Of a DNA stretch of 64,000 nt, positions 1 through 9,525 are shown piece by piece. The stretch lies in the NCBI GenBank assembly GCA_000831005.1, contig CP007152.1, positions 930,001-994,000 of the forward strand, given 5' to 3'. Every line of letters begins with the position of its first letter. Positions within the stretch are counted from its first letter, which is position 1. The DNA comes from Marinobacter salarius (GTDB lineage: Bacteria > Pseudomonadota > Gammaproteobacteria > Pseudomonadales > Oleiphilaceae). A program made the translations under genes and the position numbers. The notes below the pieces were generated by a model, which saw only the letters and a list, made by a program, of their open reading frames with translations, was not told the DNA's origin and ran no database searches.

Positions 1-395
1 GGCAAGTGGAAGGTCACGCCCTGTTGCTGGTGCTGATCATCTTCGCCTGGACGCCACCGCATTTCTGGGCACTGGCCATCCATCGCAAGGAAGAATACGC
101 CAAGGCCGGTATTCCCATGCTGCCAGTCACCCATGGCAACAAGTACACAGAGTTACATATACTCCTGTACACCCTGATGCTGCTTGCTGTCAGCCTGCTG
201 CCGTTTGTCACCGGTATGTCTGGCGTTATCTATCTGGTGGGTGCACTGGCCCTCGGCCTGCGTTTCCTGCAGTATGCCGTACGGTTGCTCAGAGGTGATG
301 ACCGTCGTGTTGCGCTCAACACCTTCAAATATTCCATCACCTATCTGATGGCCCTGTTTGTGGTGTTGCTGGTCGACCACTTTGTGTTTTTCTGA
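1..395 (+). CDS. cyoE: Protoheme IX farnesyltransferase, C-terminal part (haem O synthase)
   Basis: This is the 3' part of a UbiA-family membrane prenyltransferase that converts haem B to haem O for haem-copper oxidases. The reading frame is open from the left edge of the window, so the 5' end is missing; about 130 residues remain. Visible are the conserved [13 protein letters not shown] segment and the [18 protein letters not shown] region typical of CyoE/CtaB, followed by three hydrophobic segments. A SCO-type copper chaperone gene starts 22 bases after the stop. That order is the usual tail of a cytochrome c oxidase assembly cluster, so ctaB is an equally apt name. Confidence 0.93.
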   Translation, partial: QVEGHALLLVLIIFAWTPPHFWALAIHRKEEYAKAGIPMLPVTHGNKYTELHILLYTLMLLAVSLLPFVTGMSGVIYLVGALALGLRFLQYAVRLLRGDDRRVALNTFKYSITYLMALFVVLLVDHFVFF

Positions 396-417
396 ATGCT
401 GATTTACCGGAGATTTC

Positions 418-1085
418 ATGGACCGTTCGATTCGCCTGACGCTGATCCTGCTGCTGTTGGTTGTCGTGCTGATCTTCGGGCTGGTGGTTGGACGGCAGGT
501 GTTGCTGGTCGGAAATGACCAGCCTTCACCCCCACCGGAACTCAGCAGTATCAACGCCTACGTGTACGACAACAGTCGTCAACTTGCAGAGTTCGAGCTG
601 CTTAACGAACAGGGCGAAACGGTCACCCGGGACAGCCTGAAGGGCAAATGGACGTTTGCTTTCGTTGGTTATACCAATTGCCCGGACATCTGCCCCGCTG
701 CCATGGCGACCCTGCGCAAAACCGACAAAATGCTACCGGAGGAGCTACCGCAGCCGGAGTTCCTGTTGATTTCCGCCGACCCGGAACACGATACGCCCCA
801 GAGACTGAAAGACTATGTGGGCTTTTTCGGCGACGACTTTCACGGCCTGACTGGCGACATTGAGACACTAAGAGAGCTCGCCAGAAGCATGAACGCGGTT
901 TTCTCCCAACGTCAGGTGGATGGCGAACGGCTGGTGGAACACAGCGGGCATTTCACACTGATCAACCGGACGGCGAAATGACCGCCGTGCTTCAGCCTCC
1001 CCACAAGCCGGAAGACCTGGTTGAGGCCTATCGTGAGATCTACGAGTGGGCTCGGGAAAATCATCCGCGAGCGTCCCAGTCATGA
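418..1085 (+). CDS. SCO1/SenC/PrrC-type copper chaperone (frameshifted near the 3' end)
   Basis: Thioredoxin-fold copper chaperone for assembly of the CuA centre of cytochrome c oxidase, anchored by an N-terminal transmembrane helix (about residues 7-27) with the domain in the periplasm. The copper motif is GYTNCPDICP (CxxxC), and the distal histidine lies in HSGHFTLI. The first frame stops at 981 after INRTAK, but the next frame continues with the standard family ending (AVLQPPHKPEDLVEAYREI) to a TGA at 1083-1085. Restoring one C in AACCGG around 966 joins the two. It follows the haem O synthase gene directly, fitting an oxidase assembly operon. Confidence 0.9.
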
Positions 1086-1164
1086 CCCTGCGCTCCTCGC
1101 TTTGACTCGGCTGACTTCCTGCTCCCACTGACTTAGACTGCTACCGGCTTTCCCCAGGGGTTCT

Positions 1165-2379
1165 GTGATGCCAAATTCCCACCCTTCCTGCACACCGCCG
1201 CGGGATCTTTATCTGGTCGTGGTAGCGGGTGCCATTCTGTTGCTGGTCACCCACGGCCTGGGCCGTTTCATCTACACGCCGCTATTGCCGTATCTGGTGG
1301 ACGATGGCCAGATCACTGCCGGGCAGGGTGCTGCGGTGGCCACTTGGAACTACCTTGGCTACCTGCTTGGCGCCTTGCTGGCCATCCGCTGGCACACCAT
1401 CAGCCACATTCGCATGCTGCTGCCAGCGTCCCTCGCGGTTCACCTGTTGACCACCCTTGCGATGACACAGACTGACCACCTTGGGGCCATGTCCACCGCC
1501 CGCCTGTTTAACGGCATCGCCAACGGCGTTGTCTTTGTCCAGGCTCCGGCGTTGATCCTGGAATGGCTGGTGCTGCGCAACCGCGCCACTCTGAGTGGGC
1601 ATCTCTACATTGGTGTAGGCCTGGGCCTTTTGGTATCAAGTGGCCTGGTCAGCTCCAGCGCCCACTGGCTTGAGGGGACTGAACGCTGGTGGCCTGCCGT
1701 CGTGCTTTCCATCCCCCTGGCCTGGTGGGCCACGGCGCGGTTACTCCGACTGGGCGTACCGGTGAGGGCGCAAAGCGACGGCGAAACCCCGCCGGGAAAA
1801 TCGCCCTTGTTTGACCGGGCAAGTGTGCCCCTGTTTCTCTCATATGCCGGGGCTGGTCTCGGTTACATACTGCCGATGACGTTCTTGCCATTGCTGGCCA
1901 AGGACCAGTTACCGGCCGACCACTGGCTGCTGGATGGCGCCTGGTTCCTGGCGGCTGTGGCGACGATCCTGTCACCCTCGATATGGAACTATCTTGGTGC
2001 AAAAATAGGCGATCTCCCTGCATTGCGCATGAATTTCGTGGTACAGCTTGCCGGCGTCCTGGCAGCAGTGATCTTGCCTGGTGCCTTGGGCCTGGCGGTT
2101 TGTGCCGCCCTGGTGGGCAGCACGTTCGTGGGTACGGTGATGCTCACCCAACGCATCGGCCGGGCCCTGCATCCGCACCAGGGGCCGCGACTGTCAGCGG
2201 CAATGGTGTCGGTCTACGGCTTCACCCAGATGGCCGGCCCGTGGCTCACCAAGCAATGGCTGGAAGCCGGCGGCACCCTGACCACGGCCTTTGGCATCGG
2301 GGTGGTGGCGTTGGCTCTTGGAGCGGTGTTTGCGTTTTTTGTGCCTTTGCCTGGGGGGGCTGGCAGGACTGATCGTTAG
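1165..2379 (+). CDS. YbfB/YjiJ-family MFS transporter
   Basis: Intact 404-residue major facilitator with about twelve hydrophobic segments. The N-terminal HGLGRFIYTPLLPYLV segment and the WNYLGYLLGA segment in helix 2 resemble the YbfB/YjiJ group, whose substrate is unknown. It starts at an ATG 79 bases after the chaperone gene and has no obvious partner; the next gene begins after a palindromic repeat. Assignment rests on topology and signature similarity; substrate and physiological role cannot be read from the sequence. Confidence 0.8.
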   Translation: MMPNSHPSCTPPRDLYLVVVAGAILLLVTHGLGRFIYTPLLPYLVDDGQITAGQGAAVATWNYLGYLLGALLAIRWHTISHIRMLLPASLAVHLLTTLAMTQTDHLGAMSTARLFNGIANGVVFVQAPALILEWLVLRNRATLSGHLYIGVGLGLLVSSGLVSSSAHWLEGTERWWPAVVLSIPLAWWATARLLRLGVPVRAQSDGETPPGKSPLFDRASVPLFLSYAGAGLGYILPMTFLPLLAKDQLPADHWLLDGAWFLAAVATILSPSIWNYLGAKIGDLPALRMNFVVQLAGVLAAVILPGALGLAVCAALVGSTFVGTVMLTQRIGRALHPHQGPRLSAAMVSVYGFTQMAGPWLTKQWLEAGGTLTTAFGIGVVALALGAVFAFFVPLPGGAGRTDR

Positions 2380-2485
2380 GGGGCATGAGAGTGGCAGTTG
2401 TCGCGTCTGTTGAGATAAGCGCATCAACGTTTCGCGCAAAACAAGTTTAGACCATAGTACCCTTTGGAGAATTACGGGAGTTACC

Positions 2486-2587
2486 TAAGGGTGTGGGGGT
2501 ATTTTATTTTTCAATAAAGAAAATGGTGTCCGAGCAAAGCGAGTTCATTTTCATTTGAAAAATAAAATACCCCCACGCCCCTCCCCC
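2486..2587 (+). repeat. Intergenic palindromic repeat, copy 1 (A-type)
   Basis: Two near-perfect 26-bp arms at 2489-2514 and 2555-2580 flank a core containing GTGTCCGAGCAAAGCGAGTT. The element fills the gap between the MFS gene and hrpB and can form a long hairpin. Copy 2 at 5381 differs at two arm positions and both changes are compensated in the opposite arm. Confidence 0.85.
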
Positions 2588-2618
2588 AACCCGACCAGTC
2601 CTAACCAAAGCAAAACCA

Positions 2619-5094
2619 ATGCTCCCAATCAACAAAACCATCCCGGACCTACTAACCACCCTGGACCCAGAAACAACCGTCCTGCTACAGGCCCCACCGG
2701 GCGCCGGTAAAACCACCAGGGTGCCACTGGCCCTGATGGATGCTGACTGGCGTGAGGGCCGGAAAATCCTGATGTTGGAGCCGAGACGTTTGGCAGCCCG
2801 GTCGGCGGCAAGGTACATGGCCGGGCAGATGGGGGAGAAGCCGGGCCAGACCGTTGGTTATCGCACACGGCTTGATACGCAGGTGACGTCTGCCACGGTG
2901 ATAGAAGTGGTCACCGAAGGTATTCTCACGCGGTTGATCCAGAATGATCCGGCGCTGGAAGACTACGCCGTTGTGATTTTCGATGAGTTTCACGAACGGT
3001 CATTGCAAGCTGATCTTGGGCTGGCGTTGGTGCGGGAAGCCCGCCAGGCCTTGAGGGAGGACCTGCGGATCATCGTCATGTCCGCCACGTTGGATACCGC
3101 ACCCATAGCCCGGTTGCTGGGTGATGTACCGGTGCTGAGAAGTGAAGGCCGGGCGTTCCCTGTGGAGGTGGCGTATCGTCCGATTCCGCGCAATGGCCGG
3201 GTAGAAGAACAGGTGGTGTCCGTTATTCATGAGGCACTGGCGGATCAGAGTGGGTCGTTGCTGGTGTTTCTTCCCGGTGCGGGCGAGATTCGTCGGGTTG
3301 AGCGTCAGCTTCAGAACCAGACAGGCAACGATGTGATCGTGGCACCGTTGTACGGCAACCTGAAAAGCGAGGAGCAGGACCGGGCCATCGCGCCGGCGCC
3401 CGAAGGTTTCCGCAAAGTGGTTCTGGCCACGGCTATTGCCGAATCCAGTCTCACCATTGAAGGCGTGCGCGTCGTCATCGACAGCGGTCAGCAACGCCGG
3501 GCGGTGTTTGATGCCAACAGTGGTATGACACGGCTGGTGACGGGCTGGGTGTCAAAAGCGTCTGCGGAGCAGCGCAAGGGGCGGGCCGGGCGGATTGAGC
3601 CTGGCGTCTGTTACCGGCTGTGGAGCGAGTCCGCCCAGTTTGGTCTGGCCGAGTTCACCCCGCCGGAAATACAGGAAGCGGACCTGGCACCCCTGGTGCT
3701 GGAACTGGCGCAATGGGGCGCGCGGTCGCCGGATCAGCTGGACTGGATTGACCCGCCCCCTGCTGCGCACTGGCAGCAGGCCGTGGCGTTGTTGCAGTGG
3801 CTGGATATGCTGGATGCCGACAGCGCCATTACCGAACATGGCAAGGCGGCGCGGGACATGGGCGTTCATCCACGGCTGGCGCACATGATTCTACGCGGAC
3901 GGGATATTGGCCATGGCTATCTCGCGGCCGAGTTGGCGGCGCTGCTGGAAGAACGGGATCTGGCGGGCCGATCAGCCGGGGCGGATATGCAGGAGCGGGT
4001 CAGGATGCTGCGGGGTTCTGGCCCGCGACAGGGTGTGGATACCGCCAGGGTGATATCGATCACCAAGTCGGTGTCCCGCCTGGCGGCAGGGCTTGAACGA
4101 CCACAGGCAATGCCCTCCGAGGATGAGGTAGGACGCGTGCTCGCACAGGCCTACCCGGACCGGATTGCCCGTAAACGGCGGGGCGAAGCGCCGCGATACC
4201 AGCTCAGCAACGGCCGCGGCGCAGCCCTTCGCAGCGACGACAGGCTGGCTCGCTATGAGTGGCTGGTTGCCGCTGAACTGGACGGCAAGGCCAGGGAGGC
4301 CACGATTTATCTTGCTGCACCGGTTACCCCAGCGGTGCTGGAACAGGACCTGTCCGGCCACATTGAAGAATACGAGGAGGCGGTCTGGGACGAGCGACGC
4401 GGAACCGTGGTGGCCCGTCGCGTCCGAAAACTGGGGCAGTTGGAGCTGGAGGAAACAGCCTTGCCGGCCCCGTCACCGGAACTGGTGCAGCAGGGGCTGC
4501 TCGCCGCCGTGCGCAAGAAGGGCCTTGGGAGCCTGCCATGGACGCCGGCGGCGGAACAATGGCTTGCCCGGGTCACCCTGCTGGCAGAGTACTTTCCCGG
4601 AGAATGGCCAACGGTCAGCAAACGTTGGCTGACAGACAACCTGGAAACCTGGCTTGGTCCGTTCCTGGCAGGGATGACCACTGGCGTGACCTGGACAAGC
4701 TCAACCTGATCCAGGCTCTTGCCAGCCTGCTGGAGTATCCGCAACAACAGGCACTGGAAGACCTGGCGCCCACCCGCCTGACGATCCCAACCGGCCAGTC
4801 CGTGGCGCTGGATTACACCGCAGAAAACGGCCCGGTACTGGCGGCCAAGCTCCAGGCCCTGTTCGGCTGGACCAAAACTCCTACGGTTGCCGGAGCCAGG
4901 TGCCGGTGGTGATCCACCTGCTGTCCCCAGCCCAGCGCCCTCTGGCCGTCACGGCCGACCTGGCAAGCTTCTGGCAGAACGCCTACCCGGAGGTCCGCAA
5001 GGATATGCGCGGTCGGTATCCCAAGCACCCCTGGCCGGAAGATCCCCTGACGGCCGATGCGAGTCAGGGGACTAAGAAGCGTCCTGTTCGTTGA
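2619..5094 (+). CDS. hrpB: ATP-dependent RNA helicase HrpB (two frameshifts)
   Basis: DExH-box helicase of the HrpA/HrpB family. Visible are Walker A APPGAGKTT (about residue 27), the DEFH box in IFDEFHERSLQADLGL, SATLD, and the QRKGRAGRIEPG motif, followed by the HA2-like and HrpB-specific C-terminal parts. The frame breaks at about 4678 (ACCAC, expected ACCCAC) and about 4890 (GGAGCC, expected GGAGGCC). The three segments together give about 826 residues, the usual HrpB length, ending in YPKHPWPEDPLTADAS, the conserved family tail. Both breaks are single missing bases. In bacteria HrpB is usually non-essential and its RNA substrate is poorly defined. Confidence 0.93.
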
Positions 5095-5139
5095 TTCTTT
5101 ACCTTTGGCTTTGGGTAGGACTGAGGCCTTTGTGGGGAT

Positions 5140-5226
5140 CGGGGAGGTGGGGGTATTTTCCTTGGGAATGGAACTCGCTCCGCTCAGACACCCATTCCTG
5201 GCGGAAAAATACCCCCCACCTCCCCG
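5140..5226 (-). repeat. Intergenic palindromic repeat, copy 3 (B-type, inverted)
   Basis: Arms around 5141-5161 and 5203-5226 (GGGGAGGTGGGGGTATTTTC and its near complement) enclose AACTCGCTCCGCTCAGACAC, the reverse complement of the core shared with the other copies. It lies just after hrpB. Arm sequence differs from the A-type but matches the copy at 7742. Confidence 0.85.
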
Positions 5227-5380
5227 CTCTATTGACAAATGGTGATGTCGTTACGGAAAGCTGGAATTTAACTGCGCTTTGATTTCGAATGTATGCGTGC
5301 GGACACCGTACCAGCGGTAAAAAGCTCTCAGGTAAACCCAGTCAAAACCACAGTAAATCGGTGCGACAACTGGCGTTAAC
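5227..5380. other. Non-coding spacer between two palindromes
   Basis: The 487 bases from hrpB to the ATP-grasp gene hold two palindromic repeats (5140-5226 and 5381-5480). I see no open frame, clear promoter or other element in the sequence between them. Confidence 0.6.
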
Positions 5381-5480
5381 TAAGGGTATGGGGGTGTTTT
5401 ATTTTTCAATAAAGAAAATGGTGTCTGAGCGAAGCGAGTTCATTTTCATTTGAAAAATAAAACACCCCCATGCCCCTCCC
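5381..5480 (+). repeat. Intergenic palindromic repeat, copy 2 (A-type)
   Basis: Arms at 5384-5409 and 5450-5475 match copy 1 except for two base-pair swaps (A5388-T5471 and G5396-C5463 in place of G2493-C2576 and A2501-T2568), so pairing is kept. The core contains GTGTCTGAGCGAAGCGAGTT. Confidence 0.87.
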
Positions 5481-5581
5481 CTAAACCCCCAGTCCAACCC
5501 AAAGCCAAAGCAAAGAATAAACATTGCACCCAACCCAAACCTGTATAAAATGCGACCAACCCAACCACGCCCCCAACCCAA

Positions 5582-6400
5582 ATGAAACTGGTCTCCTTCG
5601 ACATATTCCGCACCCTCGGCTTCCCGGACACCAAAACCCTCAAGCCCGAACAGTTCCTGGCCCACAAAGAGCTGCTTAAAGACGCAGACTGGGTGCTGTT
5701 CCCGGAATACTGGCAGCTGAATGCCCTCGTACACGGGCTGAAATGCCGCGTTTTCCCCAGTGTCGCCAGCTATCGCATCGGCCACGACAAGGTGGAAATG
5801 ACCCGGGCTTTCCAGGCGGTCGCACCTGAACACACTCCGTGGACTCTGATTGAAGCCAATGGCCCGGAGGAACAGCAGGCGGTGTGGGATGCCATGGTCG
5901 TGCCCTTCGTGGCCAAGCTGCCCAAAGCCAGCATGGGCGAAGGTGTGTGGTTAATCGAAAACAAAGCCGACTGGCAGCGTTATTGCGAGCGGACCCATGT
6001 TCTTTATGCCCAGGAATACCTGCCGATTGATCGGGATGTGCGGGTAGTGATTGTCGGGGACAAAGTGGTATCCGCCTACTGGCGAACCCAGGCGGACCAG
6101 GGGTTCTACAATAACGTGTCGCAGGGTGGGCGCATCGACCGGGGGCCAGTGCCTTCCGTGGTAACCGATCTGGCACTGCGCCTTGCGCGGGAGCTGGAGG
6201 TGGATCACGCGGGGTTTGATATCGCCCTGGTGGAGGGGTATCCCTACGTGCTTGAGTTCAATCGGCTATTCGGCAATCAGGGACTCGGTCAGGGTAGTGA
6301 TCTGAAAACTGCGATTCTGGATTACCTGCAGCGCCAGGCCGAGCCCGAAGACCCGAACGGCCCCACCGGGCCGGCGCCGTTGTGGCCAGTCGCGGTGTGA
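5582..6400 (+). CDS. RimK-like ATP-grasp domain protein
   Basis: 272-residue ATP-grasp enzyme, a fold that joins a carboxylate to an amine or thiol through an acyl-phosphate. Seen are the ATP-binding lysine segment VAKLPKASMGEGVW (residues 110-123), the adenine-region QEYLPIDRDVRVVIVGD (144-160), and the metal-binding FDIALVEGYPYVLEFNRLFG (212-231) with the E-x-N pair. This matches the RimK/LysX-like branch, but the N-terminal 80 residues are divergent and the ribosomal S6 modification role of RimK should not be assumed. The stop is 4 bases before the structured leader of the decarboxylase gene, so the two may be co-transcribed. Confidence 0.8.
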   Translation: MKLVSFDIFRTLGFPDTKTLKPEQFLAHKELLKDADWVLFPEYWQLNALVHGLKCRVFPSVASYRIGHDKVEMTRAFQAVAPEHTPWTLIEANGPEEQQAVWDAMVVPFVAKLPKASMGEGVWLIENKADWQRYCERTHVLYAQEYLPIDRDVRVVIVGDKVVSAYWRTQADQGFYNNVSQGGRIDRGPVPSVVTDLALRLARELEVDHAGFDIALVEGYPYVLEFNRLFGNQGLGQGSDLKTAILDYLQRQAEPEDPNGPTGPAPLWPVAV

Positions 6401-6404
6401 GCTG

Positions 6405-6540
6405 AAGGCAAACGGGCCAGACGGTGGTTATGGGTAGATATGCTCATATCACGCCCCCGGAAAAGAACCGATGATCGCGCGATTGACGGGTACCGGATCG
6501 GTACCTATGTTGTTTGAACGACCCGTTTGCCCTTTGGAGG
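6405..6540 (+). promoter_or_regulatory. Candidate structured mRNA leader ahead of the decarboxylase gene
   Basis: GGCAAACGGG at 6407-6416 is exactly complementary to CCCGTTTGCC at 6522-6531, which ends a few bases before the GGAGG ribosome site (6536-6540). Inside lie three small hairpins: GATAT/ATATC (6437-6450), a GATCGCGCGAT palindrome (about 6473-6483) and GGTACCG/CGGTACC (6490-6506). Together they can form a closed multi-branch structure. I do not recognise it as a known RNA family. Confidence 0.45.
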
Positions 6541-6552
6541 GAAACCCTATCC

Positions 6553-7728
6553 ATGACCGAATCCACCAACGCCATCATCACTGACTACTACGACGCCGAG
6601 ACCTTTGCCCGTATCAAGGCATTTGCCGATACCAAGGACACGCCCTGCGTCGTGATTGATACCGCGACCATCAACCGCCAGTACGATGAACTGGTGGAAG
6701 GCTTTCCCTATGCCAACGTCTACTATGCGGTGAAGGCCAACCCTGCCCCGCAGGTTCTGACGATGTTGCGGGACAAGGGCGCCAGCTTTGATATCGCGTC
6801 GGTGTACGAACTCGACAAGGTCATGGGCCTGGGTGTGACGGGCGACCGCATCAGTTACGGCAACACCATCAAGAAGGCAAAGGACATCCGCACCTTCTAT
6901 GAGCGAGGTGTTCGCCTGTACGCGACGGATTCGGAAGCGGACCTGCGCAACATCGCCAAGGCGGCTCCGGGCTCGAAAGTGTATGTTCGCATCCTGACCG
7001 AAGGCACCCTGACCGCTGACTGGCCGCTGTCCCGCAAGTTCGGCTGTCAGACCGACATGGCCATGGACTTGCTGATCCTGGCCCGCGATCTGGGTCTGGT
7101 GCCTTACGGCGTGTCCTTCCACGTGGGCTCCCAGCAACGGGAAATCGGCGCGTGGGACGCCGCCCTGGGCAAGGTGAAGGTGATTTTCGAGCGTCTGAAG
7201 GAAGAGGACGGCATCGAACTGAAGATGATCAACATGGGCGGCGGCTTCCCGGCCAACTACATTACCCGTACGAATGACCTGAAAACCTACGCGGATGAGA
7301 TCAAGCGTTTCCTGGATGAGGATTTTGGCGATGATTTGCCCGAGATTATTATCGAACCGGGCCGCTCGCTGATTTCCAACGCAGGTGTTCTGGTAAGTGA
7401 AGTGGTGCTGATTTCACGTAAATCGCGTACTGCCCTACACCGTTGGGTATTCACCGATGTTGGTAAATTCGGTGGCTTGATCGAAACGCTTGATGAATCC
7501 ATCAAGTTCCCGATCTATACAGAGAAATCCGGCGAAGGCGAGGACTGTGTAATTGCAGGCCCAACCTGCGACAGCGCCGATATCATGTACGAACACCACA
7601 AGTACCCGTTGCCGCTGAATTTGGCCATCGGCGACCGCATGTACTGGCTGTCCACCGGTGCCTACACCACGACGTACAGTGCCATAGAGTTTAACGGTTT
7701 CCCCCCGTTAAAGGACTATTACATCTAA
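6553..7728 (+). CDS. Type III PLP-dependent decarboxylase, ornithine/lysine decarboxylase (SpeC-like)
   Basis: 391-residue fold-type III (alanine-racemase barrel) decarboxylase that makes putrescine from ornithine, and in some relatives cadaverine from lysine. The PLP lysine is K61 in YYAVKANP; the active-site Cys lies in GPTCDSAD near the C-terminus; the phosphate-binding GGGFP loop and the HVGSQ motif are present. It closely resembles the Pseudomonas ornithine decarboxylase type. The ATG at 6553 is preferred over an in-frame TTG at 6514 because GGAGG lies 12 bases upstream and the protein then begins like its relatives. The leader upstream may regulate it. Substrate preference between ornithine and lysine is not decided by sequence alone. 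Confidence 0.9.
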   Translation: MTESTNAIITDYYDAETFARIKAFADTKDTPCVVIDTATINRQYDELVEGFPYANVYYAVKANPAPQVLTMLRDKGASFDIASVYELDKVMGLGVTGDRISYGNTIKKAKDIRTFYERGVRLYATDSEADLRNIAKAAPGSKVYVRILTEGTLTADWPLSRKFGCQTDMAMDLLILARDLGLVPYGVSFHVGSQQREIGAWDAALGKVKVIFERLKEEDGIELKMINMGGGFPANYITRTNDLKTYADEIKRFLDEDFGDDLPEIIIEPGRSLISNAGVLVSEVVLISRKSRTALHRWVFTDVGKFGGLIETLDESIKFPIYTEKSGEGEDCVIAGPTCDSADIMYEHHKYPLPLNLAIGDRMYWLSTGAYTTTYSAIEFNGFPPLKDYYI

Positions 7729-7741
7729 GCCAGCGGTAAGG

Positions 7742-7830
7742 ACGTGGGGTGGGGGTATATTTTCCGCCAGAAATGGGTGTCTGAGCGAAGCGAGTTCCAT
7801 TTCCAAGGAAAAAATACCCCCACCCCGCGG
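7742..7830 (+). repeat. Intergenic palindromic repeat, copy 4 (B-type)
   Basis: GGGGTGGGGGTATATTTTCC and its near complement flank GTGTCTGAGCGAAGCGAGTT. It sits between the convergent decarboxylase and MFS genes, starting 14 bases after the decarboxylase stop, where it could act as a bidirectional hairpin. Arms are like copy 3. Confidence 0.85.
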
Positions 7831-7867
7831 CCCGGCAAAGCATAGATCAATGGCACCAGACAGAGGG

Positions 7868-9068
7868 TCAACTTTCGGGTTGGCCCTTTTGTCGTTTCAG
7901 GTCAAGGGTAAAAGTCAGGGGAAGAACCAGAGCGCAATAGGCGATGATAAAGATAATGGCGTATCGGGCGTCGTTGCCCCAATCGGCCAGTAACCCGCCG
8001 ATCATGGGAACAGAAAACGCCACTGTGTAACCAACCAGAAAGTTTCCTGCTGAGAGTCGCCCCGTTTCTCTTGATTCCACCAGTACAGGGGGTAAAGCCA
8101 CCAGCAGGATCAGCAGAATGCCGGCCGTGAAGCTCATAAACGTTGCGCTGGCTATTGACCACCAGCCAGTGAAGACGACCGTTCCCACTGTGCCCAGGAT
8201 GCTGCAGGTTGCCATCACCATGATGGGGCCTTTGAGGCCTACCCAATATCTCGCCATTTTCAGCATGACCAGGGAGGCGATCACCTGGGCGAAGTTATAC
8301 CAGAACAAGGCGTCCGCCAGCATGTCGAAGTTGCCTTGTTGCTCCAGGATATTGCCCATGTAGGCGTTAAGGCCGAAGAACAGGGAGCCTGACAGGCCCA
8401 GCAGCAGGCCAATTCGCAGAGTCAGTGGGTTTTTCCAGTCGGGTAGCCAGGCCGGTTTTTTCACCGGCCGTGCCATTTCCCGGCGGGGAAGGAACAGAGC
8501 GGCAGCGACCAGCAACGCGGGCAGTGACCAGGCCAGCAGGGTGGCGCGCCAGCTGTCGTCCATCAGTGGCATCAGTACCGGGAGGGTGATGCCGGCGCCG
8601 ATGAACTCGCCCATCAGCATGCCGTTCATGTAGATAGCGGAGCCGATGGCCAGATGTTTGGGTTCGAGCCAGCGTGGCAGGAGTGCCGGCAGGGAGGGCT
8701 GCATCATGGCCACACCCAGGCCCATGACGGCACTCGCCAGCATAAGCGTGATGGTATCGGGTGACAGCCCGCGACCGGCGGAACCGATGACCATGATCAC
8801 CATGCCAGCGCCAGGGTATTGCGTGGGCCCATCCGTGCGATGGCCAGGGAACCGGGCATGGAACCGACAGCCAGCATCAATATTGGAAGAGTGGTGAGCG
8901 CACCGGTCAGAGCCTGGGACAGGCTGAGTTCGTCGCTGATGAACGGCGCCAGGGAGGTGCAACCAATACCGGTATGCGCAGATAAACACCGGCCAGCCAA
9001 AGCAACACCGCCACCGGGAGCAGCTTGGCTGCCGGTGGCGGTGTTGTTGTGCCTGAAACGTCAGCCAC
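7868..9068 (-). CDS. CynX/NimT-like MFS transporter (two frameshifts)
   Basis: Major facilitator of about 400 residues, similar to the cyanate/nitroimidazole CynX group. The N-terminal part reads LWLAGVYLRIPVL, then (after a missing C in a CCCC run near 8962) LAPFISDELSLSQALTGAL, with GSLAIARMGPRNTLAL as the helix 2-3 loop; a second missing G near 8807 restores GMVIMVIGS. The rest, to the stop at 7868, is intact and contains about nine more hydrophobic segments. The start is most likely the GTG at 9066-9068, 12 bases after the ectC stop, which suggests translational coupling. The substrate is unknown; linkage to ectC makes a compatible-solute or precursor role conceivable but unproven. Confidence 0.75.
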
Positions 9069-9079
9069 TGGGGCCGGGC

Positions 9080-9475
9080 TTAGTTGTCGCCGGTGTCCGG
9101 GAGATAGGCGCCGTCTTCGTCGTGGACTTCACGGCCGGTGACGGGCGGGTTGAAGGCACAGATCAGTCGCATGTCTTCGGTGCCACCACGCAGCGTATGC
9201 GGGTCGTTCTTGTCCAGCGCGTAAAGCGTGCCATCGGAAATCTCGTGGGTTTCGCCAGTGGCCTTGTCGTAGATGCTGCCGTTACCGGCGACACAATATA
9301 CAGCTTCAAGGTGATGCTTGTACCAGAGGTTCAGCTCGGCGCCCGCAGGGATGATGGTCTCGTGGAATGAAAAGCCCATGCCGTCTTTTTTCAGCAGCAT
9401 GCGGCGGCTGGTCCAGCCCGGCCCTGATACTTCGCGCTCGGAGCCGATGATGTCCTGAACTCGTACAATTTTCAT
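9080..9475 (-). CDS. ectC: L-ectoine synthase, without ectA/ectB beside it
   Basis: 131-residue cupin that cyclises N-gamma-acetyl-2,4-diaminobutyrate to ectoine. It begins [16 protein letters not shown] and carries the family hallmarks: the ETIIPAG segment, [14 protein letters not shown] with the metal ligands, [16 protein letters not shown] and the C-terminal [15 protein letters not shown]. Length is the family norm. The usual order ectA-ectB-ectC(-ask) is absent: upstream is the GTPase gene on the same strand 50 bases away, downstream an MFS gene 12 bases away. It could be a second ectC, or a stand-alone copy using precursor supplied from elsewhere. Confidence 0.93.
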   Translation of the reverse strand: MKIVRVQDIIGSEREVSGPGWTSRRMLLKKDGMGFSFHETIIPAGAELNLWYKHHLEAVYCVAGNGSIYDKATGETHEISDGTLYALDKNDPHTLRGGTEDMRLICAFNPPVTGREVHDEDGAYLPDTGDN

Positions 9476-9525
9476 ACTTATCCCTCGCTGTGTGATGGAG
9501 CAGCCTTACAGTATAAACATCCCCG

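Noticed and set aside
960..985. Programmed frameshifting in the SCO-type gene
   Set aside because: No slippery heptamer or downstream structure, and the same kind of one-base loss occurs in over 20 unrelated genes, so an error is more likely.
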